Shown here piece after piece: positions 18,001-27,600 of a stretch of DNA of 64,000 bases; position 1 is the stretch's first letter, and each line of letters opens with the position of its first letter. The stretch lies in contig JAJZGG010000008.1 of assembly GCA_021804965.1 (NCBI GenBank), forward strand, positions 1 through 64,000. Reading direction: 5' to 3'. The notes beneath the pieces are model-generated. The model made no database searches, had not been told where the DNA came from, and was given only the letters and a program-made list of their open reading frames with translations. The DNA comes from Acidobacteriota bacterium (GTDB lineage Bacteria > Acidobacteriota > Terriglobia > Terriglobales > Acidobacteriaceae). The translations under genes were made by a program, and so were the position numbers.

Positions 18001-20768
18001 AGGGATCGTCGACGCTGGTCTATGGCCAGCCGGAGTCGCTGACAGCAACCTTTGCCCCGGCAAGCGTGGCAGGAACAACGCCGACGGCGGGCATGCTGTT
18101 CTACGACAACGGAAGCCAGTTTAGTTCGGCTGCGGTGAGCAGCGGCTCGGCGAAGCTGACGAATCTGTCTCCGGCTGTTGGAACGCACTTCTTCAGTGCC
18201 TCCTACCCGGGGGACACGAACTTCAATGCAACGTTCAAGGCAACAGCCACGCCGTACGTGACGGTGACCAAGGCCAGTGCGACGTTGAGCGGCCCGGCAA
18301 AGCAGCCAGTGCAACTGACGCAGGGGACTGCCGGGACGATTGCGATCAATCTGGCGGGTCAGTATAGCGGCACGGGTATTTCGACGCCGAGCGGAACGGT
18401 GAGCTACAGCATTGGTTCGGGAGTTACGGGTACGGCAACGATCAGCAACGGAGCTGCCACCGTGGCGGTTCCCAATACGCTGGCCCCCGGTACGTACACG
18501 GCGACGATCAGCTATGGCGGGGATGGCAACTACGGCTCGGCAACAACGATTCAGGTAAGCGTGGTGGTGAGTCAGATTGCGCAGACGATCACCTTCACAT
18601 CGCCTGCGTCGTCGGTGACGTATGGTTCGAGTCCGATATCGCTGTCAGCGACGGCGACATCGAATCTTCCAGTGACGTTCAGTGTTGTCTCCGGACCGGG
18701 TACGATCAACGGAAGCCAGCTGAGCATCACGGGTGCCGGAACGATTGTGATTGCTGCCAATCAGGCAGGCAATACCAATTACTCCGCAGCCAGCCAGGTG
18801 ACGCAGACGGTGGTGGTGAACAAGGCGACACCGACGCTTGCCTGGGCCAAGCCGGCAGCGATTGCCTATGGGACAGCGTTGAGTGCGACGCAGTTGGACG
18901 CGACGGCAACGGGCGTTGGAGGGACGACGCTGGCGGGAACGTTCACCTACTCGCCGACGGCAGGCACGGTTTTGAGTGCCAAGGGTGCGGGAGTGATTCA
19001 GTCGCTGGGCGTGGTGTTTACACCGACGGATACGACGGACTACACGACGGCACAGGATGCGGTTGGGATCACGGTGAACCCGGCAGCTCCCGTGCTGAAG
19101 TGGACAACGCCGACTGCGATCTCCTACGGAGTGCCGCTGAGTGCAACGCAACTGAATGCGACGGTGCTGGGTGTGAATGGTCAGGCTCTGGCGGGAACGA
19201 CGGTATACACGCCAGCGCTGGGCACGTATCTGACGCCCGGAACACATACGCTGCAGGTGAACTTTACTCCGACGGATAACACGGACTACAGCGTGCTGAA
19301 CGGGTCTGTGATGCTGACGGTGAACAAGGCCGCGGCGACACTGACGACACAGCAGCAGAGCATCAGCGTGGCGGATGGTCAGAGTGGTTCGATTCCGGTT
19401 GCGGTTGCCGGACAATACTCCGGAGCAGGCATTGTGGCTCCGAGTGCGACGGTGACCTATAGCATCGTGAACGCTTCCAGCGTCACAGTTGCCACGGGAA
19501 CGATCACGCTGAGCTCGGGGGCGGGCAGTGTTTCGGTGCCGAGTACGCTGGCGCCTGGAACGTATACGGTGGATCTGAGCTATGGCGGAGATGGGAACTA
19601 TGCCGCTTCCACAACACCGGTGGCGGTGCAACTGGTGGTCAACCAGATTCAGCCGACGATCAGCTGGGCGCAGCCTGCTGCGATCACGTATGGAACCAAT
19701 CTGGAGGGTGTGCTGAATGCAGTCGCGATGAACGGCACAACGGTAGTGCCGGGCACGATGACCTACACGGCGACGATGGCCGGCGGCGGTGCAACGGCTG
19801 TGAATGGTACTACGGTTCTGCTGGCGGGAATGTACACGCTGACGGCAACCTTTACGCCCACCAGCACGACGACGTACAAGACGGCGACGGCGACGGTGAG
19901 TCTGGTGGTGAACAAGGCTGCGGCGGGGATCTCGCTGACCACCTCGTCCAACACGGTGCTGGTGCAGAATCCGGTCACCTTCACGGCGACAGTGGCTTCG
20001 GTGGCGGGCATGCCGACGGGGACGGTCAGCTTCTTTGACGGTTCCACGACGAGCACTCCGATTGGTGCGGCTGCGCTGGCAAATGGCATGGCGGTGCTGA
20101 CGACCTCTGCACTGACGACCGGGACGCACACGATCACGGCGGTGTATTCCGGAGATGCCAACCATGTGGCGGCAACCAGCCCTGCACTGGTACAGACGGT
20201 GCAGGACTTCAACCTGACCATCTCCACCTCGGCCGGCGGCGCAACAACGGCAACGGCTGTTCCGGGAGGAACGGCGAGCTATGTGTTCACGCTGAGTCCG
20301 ACGGGTGCCACAACCTTCCCGGCCAACGTTGCGTTGAGCGTGAGCGGGCTGCCGACAGGAGCAACCTACACGCTTTCGCCAACCTCGATTCAGGCCGGTT
20401 CCGGACCCACGAATGTGACCCTGAAGGTGCTGGTGCCGAACACGACCATGGCTGCACTGCACCACAGCAGCAGGCCGCAACCCGGCAAGCCGACAGGACA
20501 ACCATGGGGCAGAGGACTGGCTCCGATTGCACTGGGCGTGCTGCTGCTGCCGTTTACCCGAAGGATGCGCAAGATGGGCAAACGGATGGGCCGCGCTGTG
20601 ACTCTGGCGCTGCTGCTGATGGTGGGTCTGGGTACGGTGGCCGGCTTGTCCGGTTGCGGAACCACGACCGGCTACTTTGGCCAGGCGGAGCATACCTACA
20701 CGGTGAGCATTACGGGAACCTCCGGAGCGCTCGTCCACTCCACGACCGTCACACTCAACGTCCAGTAA
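15039..20768 (+). CDS. Giant NHL / ASH-like / Ig-like repeat surface protein with C-terminal TM hairpin module
   Basis: 1909 aa; NHL-like units, NIGNAPLELT ASH-like domain, many Ig-like repeats (GDGNYGSATT, SYGVPLSATQLNATV), C-terminal LAPIALGVLLLPFTRRMRKMGKRMGRAVTLALLLMVGLGTVAGLSGCG. Confidence 0.85.
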   Translation: MTKKRAYQESISWANIHIFRRYGYRAFSILVLALLSIVNMDAQYAGYDYGSVNYNFGSVNLGSSATRTITFIFTKSVSIASVSVVTQGAPNKDFQATTPDSSGTLCVAKTYSANDSCNVDITFSPLVPGTRLGAAVLRDSSNRIVASGYVTGFGIGAQLGFTSPTVSTFVGTGTYSLTNPSGLSGTSAGFLEPYQIVFDASGNMYMDDLAGEAIYKITPAGVVSTLLGTYRTSCGTNYSCGYPTSNSTLAASTASVNAPESIVLDGAGLLWFIDESNEGLATIDLATGYVTAQVPGTGGNIGAPNTSGNIHNLGAASLGNLTTLATDGLGNIYVGAYHDSVLTSYYSMILKLDPDGNISVFAGNTTPSSGKSAPADGTPATSAVIGTPWGMGFDGSGNFYYFDQVYNQIFKIDTAGKVHPFAGSGSIASDNTSSLPYWQSGNSSTTSNLSVNFAKAVGMLAVDSSGNVYLPSAPSSAYDTNLDSRVFVFTPSGYAYVLTGTGVVGEKNGPALSSELAKPSSVALNGTGDVYISENYIRQSTTSPAQYVGASVRKWSMAASTLSFGSQAMGSTSPGQTVTTTNIGNAPLELTTPSNGTNPYTGSSFTLLGNSAFNACATGSSGVVDIGLDCSVVVAFQPHQSSGSISGSLTYTGNLPGGTISVPMAGVAAPGVADLQLSNLPNPADSGTAYPVTVSAVDSHGNLFASYTGTVHFSLSPADGLASLPADYTFTASDAGTKIFNITFSASGSHTLTVQDTANNLVFNEGTTVGSPFNHFAFTSGPPTTTTAGISFPVSVTAYFSSNNSEIDTSYNGQVKITSSDPNAVLPSAPTLTSGVGTFTVTLKTTGTQTISVADSSGSSSIISNNINVEAAGASKITVLSGATQSAVIGAAFSTALQVQVTDAYSNPVGGVVVSFTPPATGASAVLSAASCTTSTTAPVGVCSVTATANGTASATAYTVAAKAAGTSAAAGFSLFNLKATPTVTLSEGSSTLVYGQPESLTATFAPASVAGTTPTAGMLFYDNGSQFSSAAVSSGSAKLTNLSPAVGTHFFSASYPGDTNFNATFKATATPYVTVTKASATLSGPAKQPVQLTQGTAGTIAINLAGQYSGTGISTPSGTVSYSIGSGVTGTATISNGAATVAVPNTLAPGTYTATISYGGDGNYGSATTIQVSVVVSQIAQTITFTSPASSVTYGSSPISLSATATSNLPVTFSVVSGPGTINGSQLSITGAGTIVIAANQAGNTNYSAASQVTQTVVVNKATPTLAWAKPAAIAYGTALSATQLDATATGVGGTTLAGTFTYSPTAGTVLSAKGAGVIQSLGVVFTPTDTTDYTTAQDAVGITVNPAAPVLKWTTPTAISYGVPLSATQLNATVLGVNGQALAGTTVYTPALGTYLTPGTHTLQVNFTPTDNTDYSVLNGSVMLTVNKAAATLTTQQQSISVADGQSGSIPVAVAGQYSGAGIVAPSATVTYSIVNASSVTVATGTITLSSGAGSVSVPSTLAPGTYTVDLSYGGDGNYAASTTPVAVQLVVNQIQPTISWAQPAAITYGTNLEGVLNAVAMNGTTVVPGTMTYTATMAGGGATAVNGTTVLLAGMYTLTATFTPTSTTTYKTATATVSLVVNKAAAGISLTTSSNTVLVQNPVTFTATVASVAGMPTGTVSFFDGSTTSTPIGAAALANGMAVLTTSALTTGTHTITAVYSGDANHVAATSPALVQTVQDFNLTISTSAGGATTATAVPGGTASYVFTLSPTGATTFPANVALSVSGLPTGATYTLSPTSIQAGSGPTNVTLKVLVPNTTMAALHHSSRPQPGKPTGQPWGRGLAPIALGVLLLPFTRRMRKMGKRMGRAVTLALLLMVGLGTVAGLSGCGTTTGYFGQAEHTYTVSITGTSGALVHSTTVTLNVQ

Positions 20769-20778
20769 AGGAGAAGTC

Positions 20779-21459
20779 ATGACGCACAAGAAACGATTTG
20801 GCAGTGCGCTCCTTGCCGGAGCCGTAATGAGCGCCGTAATGAGCGCAATGATGGGTGGTTGGAACACGATGGCAGCCGCGCAGACCATGCAGAAGACAGA
20901 AAAGCCCGATACGAAGCTGCATCTTCGCTCCCTTGACTATGCGGTGACGTATACGGCGGAGCGGACCAAGATTGCGCCTTCCAACTGCGGGTGCTTCTGG
21001 CTGAATGGTGGCAGTGGAGATGTGGCGGCAACGTTCTATCGGGGGCTTGGCATCGCTGGAAATCTGACGCTGAACCATGCCTCCGATATCACTCCGGGCG
21101 TGAATCTGAGCCAGTTCATCCTGATGGCCGGCCCGCGCTATACCTTCGACTCCTCGCGATGGACCGAGCGTGGCTTTGCCAAAAAGCATGCCACGTATCT
21201 CTTCGGCGAGTGGCTGCTGGGCGGCGTCCACGCCTACAACAGCGTCTTTCCTTCCAGCGCAGGAACCACACCCAGCGCCAGCGCGTTCTCCATGCAACTG
21301 GGCGGCGGAGCAAACATGGAGCTGAAGAAGGGCTGGGGATTGCGTCTGCTGGAGCTGGACTACGTCCGCACCACCCTGCCGAATAATGGCTCCAACTCCC
21401 AGAACGACCTGCGCATCGGTTTCGGCGTCAGCTATCGCCAGAAAACCACCAGGCGTTGA
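20779..21459 (+). CDS. Outer-membrane beta-barrel protein
   Basis: Signal peptide, alternating beta-strand pattern, C-terminal RIGFGVSYR; starts 10 bp after the giant surface gene. Confidence 0.75.
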   Translation: MTHKKRFGSALLAGAVMSAVMSAMMGGWNTMAAAQTMQKTEKPDTKLHLRSLDYAVTYTAERTKIAPSNCGCFWLNGGSGDVAATFYRGLGIAGNLTLNHASDITPGVNLSQFILMAGPRYTFDSSRWTERGFAKKHATYLFGEWLLGGVHAYNSVFPSSAGTTPSASAFSMQLGGGANMELKKGWGLRLLELDYVRTTLPNNGSNSQNDLRIGFGVSYRQKTTRR

Positions 21460-21490
21460 CGGAAATTTTCAGAGGATGAGCTGGAGCTGT

Positions 21491-21519
21491 CGTTGCTCTT
21501 CGACTTTCGCAGAGCAACG
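21491..21519. terminator. Stem-loop (9-bp stem)
   Basis: CGTTGCTCT-TCGACTTTCGC-AGAGCAACG, between convergent genes. Confidence 0.45.
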
Positions 21520-21536
21520 GAGGTTTGGGATGTGTC

Positions 21537-21570
21537 CAGGTCCGATCGTGAATCGCCACGATCGGACCTG
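21537..21570. terminator. Perfect 14-bp inverted repeat, likely terminator between convergent genes
   Basis: CAGGTCCGATCGTG-AATCGC-CACGATCGGACCTG then AGTCTTTT. Confidence 0.75.
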
Positions 21571-21704
21571 AGTCTTTTGATGGTGTCCATCCGGACAAGA
21601 AACTCCGCAAGAGAATCCATTGTTTACACACATGGGCGGCCATGTGCTTCGCTGCCTGCGTGCCTGAGACGCGATTCGCCTGCGCATGTGACGCGGGAAA
21701 TTCG

Positions 21705-22802
21705 CTAATCCACATCTTCTTCCAGTGTGGAATTCCCTGGCACGGGAGTGGGATTCCCTGAAGAGAATTGCGTCTGCTCCGGCGCGGATCGAAGGGCCAA
21801 CACGATGCCTGAAGCCGCAGCGGTCAAGGGTGCTGCCAGTGCCACGCCCAGGGCTCCGGTTATGAGCGCCAGGAACAACTGCACGGCCAAAGTGAGCGCA
21901 GGGGGAAGCTTGACGATCTCCCGCTCGGCGAGCGGTGTCACGAAATTTCCCTCGATAAAATGAACCAACATGAAGAGAGAAATCGTGAGCAATCCCTTCA
22001 TGGGACTGATCGCAAATGCCATCAATCCGGCGGGAATTGCGGAAAGAATGGGGCCAACATTCGGAATGAAGGTGAGAACTGCTGCGATGATGCCGAGAGT
22101 GCCTGCAAGAGGAATTCCCAGAATCCACAACCCGAGAAATACGAGTATCCCGACAGCAATCATGGAAATACATTTTGCCAACATCCACCAGCGCAACTGC
22201 ATGGCTGCGGCAGCCAGGCAATGTTCAACGAGATTGCGGTAGCGCGAAGGGACCAGCAAGCGTAGGCCCTGCAAGTACAACCCGGGTTCTGCTGCGAAGT
22301 AGATGCCGGCGATACAAAGGATCACAAGAGAGCCGACTGCTGTGGCACCCGTGAAGACAACGCCACCGATGCGCGACGTGGCGAATGCCAGTCCGCCCAT
22401 GGGTTGCGCATTCCCTTTCAGCTGCGCCAGCACCCATTGGCCCCAATCTGTTCCCTGCAGTTGTCCGTGCAATGTATGGATGGCAAGTGGAAGATCAACC
22501 TGCAGCTTCAGGAATTGCTCAGCAACAGCGGACCCACGCAGCCAGATGCCGACGATGAGCAGGCAGGACAGAGCGAGGACGACCGCCGACAAGGCAATCC
22601 CCCTGGGCAGTTTGAGTTTTGCATGAACCCAATCGGATGCCGTCGTCAATAGCAGCGCACAGAGTATGGCTGCAAAGAACAGGAGCAGAATTGTCCGAGC
22701 CATCCATGCAAAGAAAAGAACCAGAAAAACCTGCGTCACCAGCAAGACCACAAAGCGAGTGCGATGTTTGAACTGCTCCGTCTCATATGCCGCAGGGCAC
22801 AC
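21705..22802 (-). CDS. AI-2E family (PerM/UPF0118) transporter
   Basis: Multi-TM; FIPNVGPILSAIPAGLMAF and HFIEGNFVTPLAEREIVKLPPALTLAVQL. Confidence 0.9.
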   Translation of the reverse strand: MCPAAYETEQFKHRTRFVVLLVTQVFLVLFFAWMARTILLLFFAAILCALLLTTASDWVHAKLKLPRGIALSAVVLALSCLLIVGIWLRGSAVAEQFLKLQVDLPLAIHTLHGQLQGTDWGQWVLAQLKGNAQPMGGLAFATSRIGGVVFTGATAVGSLVILCIAGIYFAAEPGLYLQGLRLLVPSRYRNLVEHCLAAAAMQLRWWMLAKCISMIAVGILVFLGLWILGIPLAGTLGIIAAVLTFIPNVGPILSAIPAGLMAFAISPMKGLLTISLFMLVHFIEGNFVTPLAEREIVKLPPALTLAVQLFLALITGALGVALAAPLTAAASGIVLALRSAPEQTQFSSGNPTPVPGNSTLEEDVD

Positions 22803-22805
22803 ATG

Positions 22806-23279
22806 CTACTCTTGCGCAGCGCTCTGCTGCGGCAATGGATTGAGCGACTGAGTCCAGGTGCAGATCGAATGGATGTCGGCATCCGACAGCTTTGCCTCGG
22901 GGTGCATCCAGATGTAGGTGGACTCCGGCATCTCCTTTTCTGAAACCTGTTTGCAGATCTCAGCCAGCATCCGCTTCTGTTTGTCCGCTGGATATGCTCC
23001 CCATTCCGAAAAGTTCAGATCTGCCCGACCTTTGCGGACATCGGAAACAACGAGCCAGGAGACTGGTGCAATCCTGCTGTACCACGGCCATACTGTCAGG
23101 TTGGAATGACAGTCATTGCAGGAGCGGGCAAGCGTTGCAGAGACAGAAGGATCGAGATGCTGGACCGCATGAATTGTTTGAGACGGATTGACAGGAGGAT
23201 TCGACCGCTCGGGCTGTATGAACTGGATCGAGACTCCGACAAGACACACGATGAGAATCGTCTTCCAAAATACCTGCAT
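22806..23279 (-). CDS. Haem-binding domain protein (cytochrome c-like)
   Basis: N-terminal TM; ARSCNDCHSNLTVWPWYSRIAPVSWLV...EWGAY, typical Haem_bd pattern. Confidence 0.82.
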   Translation of the reverse strand: MQVFWKTILIVCLVGVSIQFIQPERSNPPVNPSQTIHAVQHLDPSVSATLARSCNDCHSNLTVWPWYSRIAPVSWLVVSDVRKGRADLNFSEWGAYPADKQKRMLAEICKQVSEKEMPESTYIWMHPEAKLSDADIHSICTWTQSLNPLPQQSAAQE

Positions 23280-23301
23280 ACGCTTGCCTCTTTCTGGTGG
23301 G

Positions 23302-23793
23302 TCACTGGTCTCCCTGATTCTTCTTTTCAAGCTTGTTCAGCGCTGCGGTGAATGCGTCCCGATGCTTTGCTTCGTCCTTACGGATCTCTTCAAAGCGCTG
23401 TGCCGCTGCGTGATCGCCAGCCTGCTCGGCCTGCTCCGCAAATTCGCGATACATCGTCTCTGTTTCGTAGGACTCGCCCTTGATGGCATCTTTCAGATTG
23501 GCGGCGTTTGATCCGACAAGACCTGCCAATCGGGCCTCCTCTGCAAAATGTTCGAGTCGCTCTGTTTTGGCGGTTTTCTCCAGCAGATTGGCCAGTGCGG
23601 TGTCTCCGCTCTTGCGTGCCTGCTCGGCATAGGCCATGTATTTTGCATATGCAAATGCTTCGCCATGCATGGCGGTGGACAGGTTCTGCTTCGTCTGCTC
23701 ATGCAGGCTCGCGTTGCTCTGCGCAGGTGCAGGTTGCATCGAGAGCACTCCGGCAGTAAGGATCAGGGCTGCAAGGGAAATATTCGTCTTCAT
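23302..23793 (-). CDS. Exported rubrerythrin/ferritin-like diiron protein
   Basis: Signal peptide MKTNISLAALILTAGVLSMQPAPAQ; GEAFAYAKYMAYAEQARKSG...ERLEHFAEEA...DEAKHRDAF, no rubredoxin domain. Confidence 0.85.
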   Translation of the reverse strand: MKTNISLAALILTAGVLSMQPAPAQSNASLHEQTKQNLSTAMHGEAFAYAKYMAYAEQARKSGDTALANLLEKTAKTERLEHFAEEARLAGLVGSNAANLKDAIKGESYETETMYREFAEQAEQAGDHAAAQRFEEIRKDEAKHRDAFTAALNKLEKKNQGDQ

Positions 23794-24609
23794 ACATACC
23801 TCCGGATCAGCAGCGCAAAGGAAAAATGCATGCTGTCCAGCACAAAGCTATTCGACTTTACAAAGGAATGCAGTGATCCGAATCACTCGTTGAGGAGCAG
23901 CTTTCGGATCCATCCAACGAGAACGGATTGCGAGAGGGACGCGTTCATTTCCCGTTGTACCTATGAGTCATGCCCATCGGCGACTAAGACCCGATCCGCC
24001 GTACGCGAAGTTACACTCTTCCTGTTCGGCTGCGATTGTCGCAATCAGACTGCGGCGATGCCCTGGCTGCTATTGGGGCTGCTCCTGCCTCGCTTTACTG
24101 GCGGTTTGTGTGCGAGTACGTCATGCAAATCGGAAATTCGGATGACAATCGATTGTCCCCAGAATTGCCGGGACCGCCAATGCGCGACATGGAGGCTCCG
24201 GATCAGATGGGCGATTCATTCCATCTTCAGAGCTAGGACACAGCACTCCATCCAGACAATGCAGGTCTGCTTGTTCAAGAACGCAAATACAGGAAAGCTC
24301 CGCAATCCTGCATCTTCCATTCATTCACCCGACTCCGCTCAAGATTCTGCCACGCATTCCAGATGCAGTTTTCCCGATCGCTTCCGTTCATCGCCGCGTA
24401 GCCAAGATAACTTATGCCAGTCTCAACCCAGAGGTTGAGTTATATGTATGTCCTGTATATTCAGCACGTTAGTACTTATTAACGTGACTCTCATCACCGC
24501 ATGAATAGCTTGGGCTGTGGTGATGTATAGCGAGAGGGTTAGCCACCGATGTGTCGTACGCATGGATGCCCGGCCGTCCAATTTTACTGCCCTCGAGGAG
24601 CTCCTTGAG

Positions 24610-27600
24610 ATGAGCTTATTCAAGACAAACCTCTATGTATGGTCTGCATCCATCGTTACCACGTTCCTGATTCTGCTCTCACTGGGATGCGGCAGCAGCG
24701 TTCCATCCACATACAACCTGCAGGGCATTTCGCCGTCGCAGATCGAGGCTGGCGCAGGAGACTTTACCCTGACGTTAACCGGATCCAATTTCACTTCAGA
24801 AACCAAAGTCCTGTTCGGGACGAAGACGCTTTCGCCCGCCACAGTATCGTCCAAGCAACTGACCGTACTCGTTCCCGCTTTTGCGACGGAAAAATCCGGT
24901 ACTGTTGACGTGAAAGCGAGTGGAGCTTCCATATCGAATCCTCTGCAGTTTACGATCACGAATCCGGCTCCCAATATTCTCTCGATTTCACAATCCACCG
25001 GCCTGTATAACAATGCGGCCTTCCCTCTCGAAATCGCGGGATCAAATTTCGTTCCAAATTCAACCGTCAATATCGGCGCTCTTTCGCTCGTCCCGACCTC
25101 CATCAGCCCCACGCGTCTCAGTGTTGTTGTGCCTGCAGGCTCTTTCACTGCGACCGGATCACTGCCGGTCACGGTTACGAACCCGTCTCCGGGCGGAGGA
25201 ACATCCAGCGCGCTTAGTTTCGCCGTCGTGAATCCTGTTCCGGTTCTCTCCACACTTTCGCCCATCAGCGTACTTGTGGACGGTCCGGAATTTGAGCTCA
25301 ACATCGTCGGAAGCGGATTCGCTCCGGGTGTTACGGTAAACTTCGGCGCCACATCGCTGACGCCGACTTCAGTCAGCTGGACGCAGCTGACGGTCCCAGT
25401 TCCGGCAGCAGCGATCACTGCAAGTGGCATCGTATCCGTCACGGCTACAAACATTGCACCTGGTGGTGGAACCTCGAATTCGCTGGAATTCACGGTAGAA
25501 AATCCACTGCCGACGCTGTCGTCGCTGTCGCCTACCAGTATCGATGCCGGCGTATCTGATTTCGTTCTCAACCTGACCGGGACAGGATTTATTGCCACCT
25601 CCAAAGTCAACTTTGGCAGCGTGACGCTTGCCCCAACATCCGTTTCGTCCACTCAGATGAGTGTTGTCATTCCTGCAGCTGAAGTTGTGGGCGGCGGCTT
25701 GTTCCAGATCACGGTTACAAATCCCAGCCCAGGCGGCGGCACATCCAATGCGCAGACCTTCACCGTGATCAACCCTGTACCGGCGATCACAGCGCTGTCG
25801 CAACAGAGTGCGCTTTCGGACAGTCCTGCATTTCCCCTGGAAGTGACTGGAACGGGCTTCGTTCCACAAAGCAAGGTGTCCTTTGGAGGCACAGAACTCA
25901 CTCCATCCTCCGTCACTCCCACGCTGTTAACCGTGCTTGTGACGCAGGCTGCCATTACGGCTGCCGGAACCGGCTCGATTTCCATTAGCGTCGTCAACCC
26001 TGCACCCGGTGGCGGTACCTCGAATCTGATGAACTTCACGATCCAGAATCCGCAGCCGGCTCTCACCACGCTCTCTCCACCCAGCGTCACGGCAGAGGTT
26101 GCCGATGTTGTATTGACCATCAGTGGATCGCACTTTGTACATGGTGCGACGGTAACGGCGGGAAGCAGGATGCTTACTCCTCTTTCTGTGCAGTCGCAGT
26201 CTCTTACCGTCAGCATTCCGGTTGATCTGCTTGTTGCAGGCCAACTGCCCATCACCGCAGCGAATCCTGCACCTGGAGGAGGACCATCCAACAACCTGAC
26301 CTTGACGGTTCATGCCAAGGCATCGGTTAACTGGAGCACCATCGCGAATAACACGATGCAGATGCCCAACTCCAGCCAGAACTTCAACAGCTATAACCAG
26401 CCCTCCATCAATGCCAATGGAACCGTTGTATTCAAAGGCCAGGGCAAGGGAAGTTCCGGGCCTACTTTCGGCGTTTACGTTCACAGAATTTCCGGTCACG
26501 GCAATCAACCAACAAGCGTGATCGCCGACAACAGCACCCTTGTGCCTCAGCCCAACAACACAACGTACAACGGGCAACTTGCCACCTTCACCCAATTCAC
26601 GTCGTTCCCGCGGATCGACATGGATTCCGACACGGTCGCCTTCCGCGGCCAGTCGCAACCAGTCTGGACCTACACGCTTCCTGATGGTACAGAGACGCGG
26701 TCAGGCAGTGCCGGCATCTTCACGAACCCCACCAGTTCACTCATTACTGGCGTGGGTCTGTTGGGAGCAGTTCCTGAGTACAGCTACTTCCAGGTTCCCG
26801 GTGCACCGGCCGGAACACGTTTCGACGTGTTCCCAGGCTCGCCAGCAATTACGGGCCATTCGATCGTTGCCTTCAAGGGAAATTACACCGAGGGAACAAC
26901 CTCAAAAACCGGCGTCTACTATCGCGACACGGTAACTGCCGGTGGCCAGGAACCTGTGATTCTGGTTGCCAACTCCGACACAGTCATTCCCAATCAGCCA
27001 TCCGGAGGAACAGTGTTATTCGGCTCGACTGCTCCCCCGAGTGCGGCCAATGGAATGATGGTCTTCGCTGGATTCGATAACGAAGACAATCCGACATTGG
27101 GTGGAATCTACGCGGCGCCGCTCGTCCCATCGACGACACTGCAGACGATCGTCAGTATTGGTGATCCGGTTCCCGGAGAGACCGGCAATGCAACCTTCAA
27201 CCGGTTTGGCGAAGGCCTCGCATTTGACGGACGCTTCATCGCCTTCTGGGGAGCATGGGGTAATCAGACGAAAACCCTGCATCTGCTCTGCCCCACGGAC
27301 GGAAATACGGACATCGTCACCGCCTGCAATCAGATGTATCCCAACGGCTACGATGCCATTGAACCCTTCAATCAGGGAGTATTTGTCTACGACCTCTCGA
27401 CCAATCAACTCACCGCCGTGGCAAAGACCACATCGGAATTCGACGACTTTGTGTATTGGGTCTTTTCCGGTCGTCCTCCGGGAGTTGGCGGAAGCAGCGA
27501 CGAATCTTCGGAACCGCCGCGCTGGCGCTCTTCCTCTTTCATCGCCGTCACCGATCGCGGCCAGGGGAATTACCAGGTAGCGTTCAAAGCAGGCACCACG

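Noticed and set aside
15039-20768. Repeats considered as a CRISPR array
   Set aside because: Repeats are protein-domain repeats of about 80-100 aa inside one ORF, not short direct repeats with unique spacers; no CRISPR array seen in the window
18645-20888. 747-aa minus-strand ORF
   Set aside because: Antisense to the Ig-repeat gene; low-complexity Arg/His-rich translation
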